A DNA stretch of 64,000 bases from assembly GCA_902728285.1 (NCBI GenBank), contig CACVBU010000490.1, positions 1 to 64,000 on the forward strand, given 5' to 3'. The DNA is from Clytia hemisphaerica (lineage: Eukaryota > Cnidaria > Hydrozoa > Leptothecata > Clytiidae). The notes beneath the pieces are model-generated. The model worked only from the letters and a program-made list of their open reading frames with translations. It was not told the DNA's origin and did no database searches. This document shows, piece by piece, positions 58,101-64,000 of the stretch. Position 1 is the stretch's first letter. Every line of letters begins with the position of its first letter. The position numbers and the translations under genes are program-made.

Positions 58101-60727
58101 AGAGCCATGTAAGTGTAATTCAATACTTAGTGGGATAAATGTTCGTAGGGACTTTATTTCGCAGATTGCGCTATTGGGAGACAATATTGTCACGATTTTA
58201 TGCCTTCTACCGCCAAATCCTACCAGCTGGTTGTTGAAATAAACATCATTAGCGCTTCTCTGATGTCAGTAAGCATTCAAAAATTGTTTATTTGACAATT
58301 TCGAGTTTTGTTGAAAAATATTGTGCAGATGATGCCTTTCCAAATTTCCTTTGCAGATGACACCAAAATTTTATCCCATTCAAAGTAATTCCTTCTAAAG
58401 AGAGTGCACACTTCCAAACCAATGTATTTTAGAATACATACCTTTTTAAAGGAGTTGTGGGCTTGGTGTGCTTTGCTTTAGGCTCATCTGTGTTTTGATC
58501 ACCATTTTTCAAGTCTTCTCTTTCACGTTTTTCAACATTTGTATTAGCATCAGGTTCTCCGTCATTGGGTTTTTCTCCAACCTTGAGGAATCCCCCAGAT
58601 GCCCATCCTTTATTTTGAGGGTTCATATCATTTGATTGTTTGAAATTCATTGTAGCTAAAACAAAAATTCAGCAAAGGGTTCGTAAGTGGGTGGATAGGA
58701 CAACATGACGTCAAATCTCAACATTGTTAGTTGTACTAAGTGTGAGTTAGATATTGTTCTGAGAAAAAGCTGATGATAGACCACTTATTCTTACTTATTC
58801 CACTTAGTCTTTTATGGTTCAATAACAGAACGCTGACAATCTTAAGTTCACTTTAATTGGACAACACAAGCATTTCTTCATCAATTTAAGTTTGCTAAAA
58901 TATGGATTGGATGAATAGCGACAAAGGATTGAAAAAAATTTAGGTACCTTAAAGGAAGAATTTTTGGGGGAATTTAATTTGGCGGATAGCTGGATAAATT
59001 AAATTTGACGGGAGCTAAATTTTGCGGTTGCAGGATATTTTTGGCCAAAAGCGTTATTAAATAGGCCAAAAAAAAAGTTTTAAGGCTTGAAATAGCATGA
59101 ATTTGGGGAATGCGTGAAATAAATCAAATTTGGCGGGAATTTAATTTGGCGAATGGAGGAAAATATAAATTTGGCCGGAACTTAATTTGGCAGAATTTGG
59201 CTAAATCCGCCAAATTTTCTTCCTTTAAGGTAGTCATATTAGGCTAATAATGCCAGTACAAGTTATAATGCTTACACTTTTGTTTCCACATCTTGTTATG
59301 TTTGAGAGCATCTGCAAAAGATTTTGGTTTTTCGATGACTTTTTCTTTGAATTCTTCTTGTTTTGATTTGTCTTTCATGTTATTTTGGTTCTGTATTGGC
59401 GAAGAAAATACAAAAGGTGTAACTAATCAAATTTTGAAAGGGTTTAGAAACATTTAAGGGTTGAATTTAGACTGATCAGTTGTCTGTACTGTACAGCTCC
59501 ATAGATTCATCCCTGAGCTCAAGGAGTGGGGATCTTTTATTTTTGTTTGGGGAAATTTTTGGGGCTATGTTTTGAGTACTTGTACTGGAGGATGAGCTGA
59601 TTTCAAATAATTTTTAATTTTCAATCATTTTTTCCTTGTGTGACCATGCATCATGTTGATATTTTTTGATAGGAAAAACTTTCTTATTTAGGTGAACTTG
59701 TTTTGTTTAACAACTTCCAAGGATAATTTTTCTTTTATCAATTTTCCCCTCCCATAAAAAATTGCTGGGGGACCCCCTTTGCACTTTATGCAACTGTAGT
59801 ACAGACCTCCTGCCAGAACTGTACACAATAAGGAGCTTTTCAAAATGTACTTTAACGCACCTGAATGTTTTTAAGCGGAGGTCCTCCATTTTGTTGATTT
59901 ATAGGAGCACCATAATAACCACCTTGAATGTTATTGTTAATGTAATTAGCAGGAGGTGGTCCATTGAATCGTGGGCGACCATTGTAAGGACCATGATTTC
60001 CATACTGAGGCATGTAATTATTTTGATAACCTTGGTAGCTAGGATTATAAGGCATTCTAAAATAAAAATAAAAGACATTAATTTTATAAAATATAATGGG
60101 ATTACACATGAGACAAGAATCATGACTGAACTCGTTAGCAGCATGTCAGTCAGGCTTTAAATATTGATTATTTCTTTGTCATCATCTCTTTAAAGGGTAA
60201 TCTCTTTGAAAGGTAATCTCTGGGTATCAAGACAATAATAATAAGTTAAAGCAATCACTGATGGGACATTTGGATCCACTTGAATTGTTACTTCAGGCCA
60301 TGTCTAAGCTAAATTTAAAACCCAGAGATGTATACTATTATATAATAAGTAACTTTGGCAATCGGCAAAAATCCTTTAATAAAAAAGCAGCAATCCTTTT
60401 GGAGAAGCAGCATTTTTTTAAATTTTAAAAGATAAGCTAGTTAGCATCATATCATTACCTTTGGTACGGTCCAGGTGGTGGTTGATTATAATAGCTACCA
60501 GGTGGTGGACCATTAAAGTGAGGATTAAAATTATTGTATGGTGGGTATCCATTCCCAATCATTCCGTTTGAATAAGGGTTTGCATAACCACCATTCATAC
60601 CATTATGTTTTGGTTTATTCTTATTAGCTTGCAAATCTTTCAATGCATTTTGAGCTTTATCCCAGGCATTATTATCAGCACTCTTTTCCTCAATTTGTGT
60701 TTCATTGTTATTCTCCATTTCTTTCAT
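55166..60727 (-). CDS. LENG8: LENG8 (Thp3-like, SAC3/GANP domain protein)
   Basis: The family acts in the nucleus in mRNA processing and retention, with PCID2 and SEM1 as known partners of the human protein. Exons: 60727-60459, 60056-59861, 59390-59276, 58655-58442, 57923-57741, 57589-57193, 56948-56865, 56580-56377, 56237-55902, then 55316-55166 (stop). About 715-735 codons. The N-terminus is Asn/Pro/Gly/Tyr-rich ([20 protein letters not shown]). The middle has [11 protein letters not shown] and an RS segment ([20 protein letters not shown]). The C-terminal SAC3/PCI region is strongly conserved: [82 protein letters not shown]. Phases agree throughout, except that the last exon needs two extra bases: one short exon between 55317 and 55901 is not firmly placed (a 41-base candidate ends at a GTAAG donor near 55598). 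Confidence 0.92.
58945..59232. mobile_element. Inverted-repeat element (MITE), CCTTAAAGGAAGAA family, copy 2, LENG8 intron
   Basis: TACCTTAAAGGAAGAATTTT is mirrored by AAATTTTCTTCCTTTAAGGT plus A, flanked by TA. The interior has ATTTAATTTGGCGGA words. It is the same family as 46164-46508. Confidence 0.88.
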
Positions 60728-61780
60728 CTTTGTATCTATTCTTGTCCTTGTATATTCAATTTTTATGCTTAACTTAATGTTACTGGAAATGTAAGGAACA
60801 GTGGTCTTAATAAATCAATACCTCTTTAACCCATTAATAAACGCAATTTTAACATTCAAAAAAGTTTAGAAGCTGTAGGCTGCTCCATTATAGATATCCA
60901 TATAGGGGCAAGCAAACCTTTTCAAAAACAATCAACATATTTTGAATTGTGTGGATACCTCCAGGAAAAATGGCAAATTTTGCAATAATCCCCTGCGCCC
61001 TGGAAAAGGAATTCTATTGGTCCCGGATAATTCTACTTTATTACCAGTAAAATGAGGGTTTACCCCTTGGAAATTCCAGAATTTCTTTGAACCCTTGACA
61101 GCAAACCAACATTTTCTTTTAAGTACAGCATTACTTGTTTTCTGGCCCTTTTTTAACAAGATTTACTTTCAGGGGTTGAAATCTTCAAATTTCCATCCCA
61201 GGTGGGTTAGTGAGAAATACCATTGTATGTTTTTTTGAAAGCGGAACATACTTCCTTAATTAATTGGTCTTTTTTAGTAAATTAAATGTAGCATAGGTTG
61301 TGCATTAGGATTAGTTGCAAGATGACAGGGGTAGGGTAGGGCCAGTCCCCTCCAGCAATGACCCACAAAACTGCCTGGTCATGTTTGGGCCTAAATATTG
61401 CAAGACATTCTTTCAGACCAAGTTTGGGGGGTTTTGAGATTTTATGGGGGATCAAGTAAAAATAGGGGGATAACAACTTTTGTTCAAAATATCAATCATA
61501 TTTTATATTGAAATTGATATTTGGTGTGGGACAACTTAGAAACAAGTGTAGATAGCTAAATTTTTGCCTGTCGCACCATGTTGAACTCTTTTTTTCATAT
61601 AATTTTAAACACAAATTTCAATGTTTTTGGTTTTGAATGACCAGTGGACTGCTGCTGTAAATGGCATGGGTTCGAAATTTCACTAAAATAGGGGAGGGGG
61701 GTACACAATATAGTTCTTCAGTTGAGCTAGAATCTGAGAATACATCTGTGTGCATGTTTTAAAACTTTGGGGCAGCCTGG
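60728..61780. other. LENG8 5' flank, no gene seen
   Basis: The LENG8 promoter should lie just right of 60727; no motif is decisive. The minus-strand frame at 60932-61159 (NFQGVNPHFTGNKVELSG) looks faintly protein-like but has no splice context or known domain. Confidence 0.35.
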
Positions 61781-61784
61781 AGAC

Positions 61785-62065
61785 TTCAAAAATTGTCAGT
61801 TTTGGCTGAAATTTGGCTCACTTGTTCCTTGCGTGAATATCTGAGGGTGTTTTTTCTCATTTTCAAAAATTTTGAATTTTAGGGCCTGGGATCGAGTTTT
61901 TCACCAAAACAAGGCTAAAATTTTGGGGCAACCTGGAGACTTGAAAAATTGGCGGATTTGGCTGAAATTTGGCACACTTGTTCCTTAGGTGAATATCTGG
62001 ATGTTTTTTTTCTCCTTTTTTCAAAAAATCTGATTTTTAGGGCATTAGGACGTTTTTGCCAAAAC
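61785..62065. repeat. Tandem duplication, about 145-bp unit
   Basis: Two copies share GGCAGCCTGGAGACTT / GGCAACCTGGAGACTT, GGCTGAAATTTGG, CACTTGTTCCTT, TGAATATCTG, and a T-run followed by TTTTAGGGC. Non-coding. Confidence 0.85.
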
Positions 62066-62530
62066 GATCTTTTGGGACAATCAGGCCTTTGAATAATCTG
62101 GTTCTCATGAGGAAACCCTGCAGAGAAACGGTAGAGCTCCTTTTAAGGCGGCAATCACAAATATCTTTGTTTTGCGTTGCCCTACCAACTCTCGAAAATT
62201 GAGTCGGTGATTTAGTAAATTTATTGTCAGACTTTTTTGTCGATGACGTTTTCTTCGTTCAAAAACTTTATTATTGCTGATTTTTTGCAAGCGATTTCTA
62301 GCGCATTCGCGGTATTTTGACTTTGTTTATCATTAAGTGTGCCAGTTTGGGTCACATTGTTCAAAGGTCATAATTTGAAACCACCCATAACAAGCGGTTG
62401 TTTTGGCTGCTGGCTGGCTGGCTTCAAGAATATACTCAAAAAATGGATGATGGAGGTCGGACGAGAAGAAGAAGCCCAGAAACTTTTACGACCGATCGGA
62501 CTCACTTTATAGACCCAACGAGGACGGGAA

Positions 62531-62707
62531 ATGAAGATATTTGTGATTGCCACCAAAAATTCACCAAAATTCGAAATTTCCAAGGCAATTGAATTAAAAA
62601 AGGCAAAAAAGAGTGGAATTTCCGATGCATTTTGCAAAAGTATATACATGGATTTTTATCAGAATTTGCGACCACCACTGGAAAAGAAAAATTATTTCCA
62701 AAGCTAG
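62531..62707 (+). CDS. Possible short ORF, 58 codons
   Basis: ATG to TAG with protein-like composition: MKIFVIATKNSPKFEISKAI, then ELKKAKKSGISDAFCKSIYM. There is no splice context, no domain, and the upstream frame is closed. It may be a decayed fragment of a mobile-element gene or chance. Listed because its composition is better than that of its neighbours. Confidence 0.2.
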   Translation: MKIFVIATKNSPKFEISKAIELKKAKKSGISDAFCKSIYMDFYQNLRPPLEKKNYFQS

Positions 62708-62766
62708 AAAAAATTTTAGAATGCACGTCGTCCGTCAGTCAGGAACAGTCGCCTTATTAGGAGACG

Positions 62767-62802
62767 CCTCCTGATTAGGAGACCCGTCTCCTAATCAGGA
62801 GG
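62767..62802. repeat. Perfect 17-bp hairpin
   Basis: CCTCCTGATTAGGAGAC and GTCTCCTAATCAGGAGG are exact mirrors separated by CC. Additional GGAGACG and CACGTCTCC words flank it (62760-62820), so it is the centre of a wider palindrome built from TAGGAGAC words. Confidence 0.9.
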
Positions 62803-62988
62803 TTCACGTCTCCTAATTTGAACGAAGAAACTGCGCATAATTTGGTTGCTCCCATTGGAAAGAGCACAAAAATGGTGACCATAATGGTGATTTTCAGAAA
62901 AATCCACCGGTGGAATCAATCACAATTCTAACAATCCATAAGAACCAATCAGAAGTAAGAATCTGTCTTCTGAACAAAAGGGGTGCAT

Positions 62989-63549
62989 GTCACTAGTCCG
63001 ACACTTTCTAGTCCGACAGTAAAATAGTTCGAATCTATAAAATAAATTTAGAATTTGCAAGTCTTTTTTTCCGACGTCACTTTTGTCCGAAAACGAAAGA
63101 TTTTAGAGTGTCGAATGTTGAATAAGGGTTTTTCACTGAGATAATATTTTAATAAAATTTCATTTTGGCGGCATTAGGAATAGGTAATTAGGTAATTAGA
63201 AATAAAAGACCGACCAGGGTTGTAAATCAATAAAGAAGGGTCGTAAAACAGCCAAATCCAATTTCTTGACTCTTAAAAGCCTAATCCTAACAAGCTTCCC
63301 AAAATTTAAGAAAAGTCGGGTTCAGGGGCCAAAATTTAAGAAAAGTCGGGTTCAGGGGCCTAACCTCAAAATCGGGACTCTGGATTTTCAAATAAAAGAT
63401 GTGCCTCCTCTTCCGCGATTCATATTTCGTTTTTTATATGTTTTTTTTTACTCGTTGTCGGACAAAATTGTTGTCGGAATACTGACGCATTCGTCAAATC
63501 CAACGTCGGACATTTTTACTCTCGGACTAGAAAGTGTCGGACTACTGAC
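62989..63549. mobile_element. Inverted-repeat element, TAGTCCGACACTTTCTAGTC ends
   Basis: Left CTAGTCCGACACTTTCTAGT and right ACTAGAAAGTGTCGGACTAC are mirrors, with GTCAC / CTGAC outermost and GTAAAA / TTTTAC inside. TCCGAAAACG and GTCGGACAAAATTG form inner pairs. A 33-bp unit ending in AAGTCGGGTTCAGGGGCC is tandemly duplicated at 63297-63362. The 122-codon frame at 63266-63634 runs over the duplication and is not convincing. Confidence 0.82.
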
Positions 63550-64000
63550 GACCTCCCAACAAAAGCGTCTCAAAAAGAAAAATAGCGGACATGAAAAAAA
63601 TCAAGAGGGGCTTCCTTGTAGTGCTTTATATTAGGATTGTGATCGATTGCATCAACAATTCAACATTCAACAATTTCTGTGCTCCTATAATTTCTACAAT
63701 ATATTTTACTTTTAAAAGGATATAGCTATGGGTTGTGAATTTTAGAATTAGAATCGCAGAAAAATTGCCTCCCCAGTTTGCACTATTTTTGGTCGACCCA
63801 CCATGTTACTGTGTACTGTATGTGCAGTTTGTATGGTTGGGGAAAGCAGCACAGATATTTGTTCAGAAAAAATATGAGATTGTTGGTCCCTCAGGTTCTT
63901 GCTTGGGATTAAGATACAACAACCACAACTAACCACCAATCAAAATAATGTTGACGGAATCGAATACACCAGAAACCAAATTTTTTTTTGAGGTCCATTT
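63550..64000. other. No gene seen
   Basis: AT-rich sequence to the window edge. The short overlapping frames at 63735-63939 on both strands have no recognisable content. Confidence 0.4.

Noticed and set aside
22721-60727. Operon-like or functional gene cluster DGKE-septin-LENG8
   Set aside because: Genes lie on different strands with long spacers and unrelated functions; no sign of shared regulation.
62368-62726. Overlapping frames on both strands
   Set aside because: No splice signals or domains; the best sub-frame (62531-62707) is listed separately at low confidence.

Overview
The window is AT-rich animal (metazoan) nuclear DNA. Coding exons are 12 to 568 bp long, have GT/AG boundaries, and are separated by introns of a few hundred to several thousand bases packed with short inverted-repeat elements, minisatellites and tRNA-derived repeats. 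Three genes belong to conserved families: diacylglycerol kinase epsilon, a septin of the SEPT3/9/12 group, and LENG8 (Thp3/SAC3-GANP family). A fourth complete or nearly complete gene encodes a coiled-coil protein I do not recognise. Together they suggest an invertebrate, possibly a non-bilaterian, but the species cannot be fixed from this sequence. All exon joins were made by eye from splice consensus and reading phase.

Layout. 1-9950: weakly supported exon candidates (335-577, 3985-4323 and 9657-9948, all +) among repeats, including tandem copies of one exon-like block and a TA-flanked mariner-like element. 10096-10693: a degenerate foldback. 11867-17890 (-): the coiled-coil gene, with tRNA-like SINEs, a CCGGTG-rich intron and a minisatellite that copies a 5' splice site. 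18000-22720: repeats, including an inverted-repeat element that carries a degenerate tRNA-Arg-like sequence. 22721-35388 (+): DGKE, nine exons, 541 codons, with large introns full of minisatellites. 35400-41730: inverted-repeat elements and one intact tRNA-Ala. 41736-52839 (-): the septin gene, eleven phase-consistent exons, 406 codons. 54499-54775 (-): two possible exons of unknown identity. 55166-60727 (-): LENG8. 60728-64000: repeats only.

The genes are not an operon and show no obvious joint function: lipid signalling, cytoskeletal GTPase and nuclear mRNA handling sit side by side. The most unusual protein is the septin. Its first roughly 85 residues read as a degenerate EF-hand pair (half a calmodulin) placed in frame before the GTPase domain, an arrangement I do not know from described septins. 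Other notable signals are an inverted-repeat element with arrays of AGGTCA direct repeats spaced by one base at both ends, a roughly 2 kb minisatellite in a DGKE intron built on TTTTCCTTGGAAAA, and at least ten different non-autonomous inverted-repeat families.
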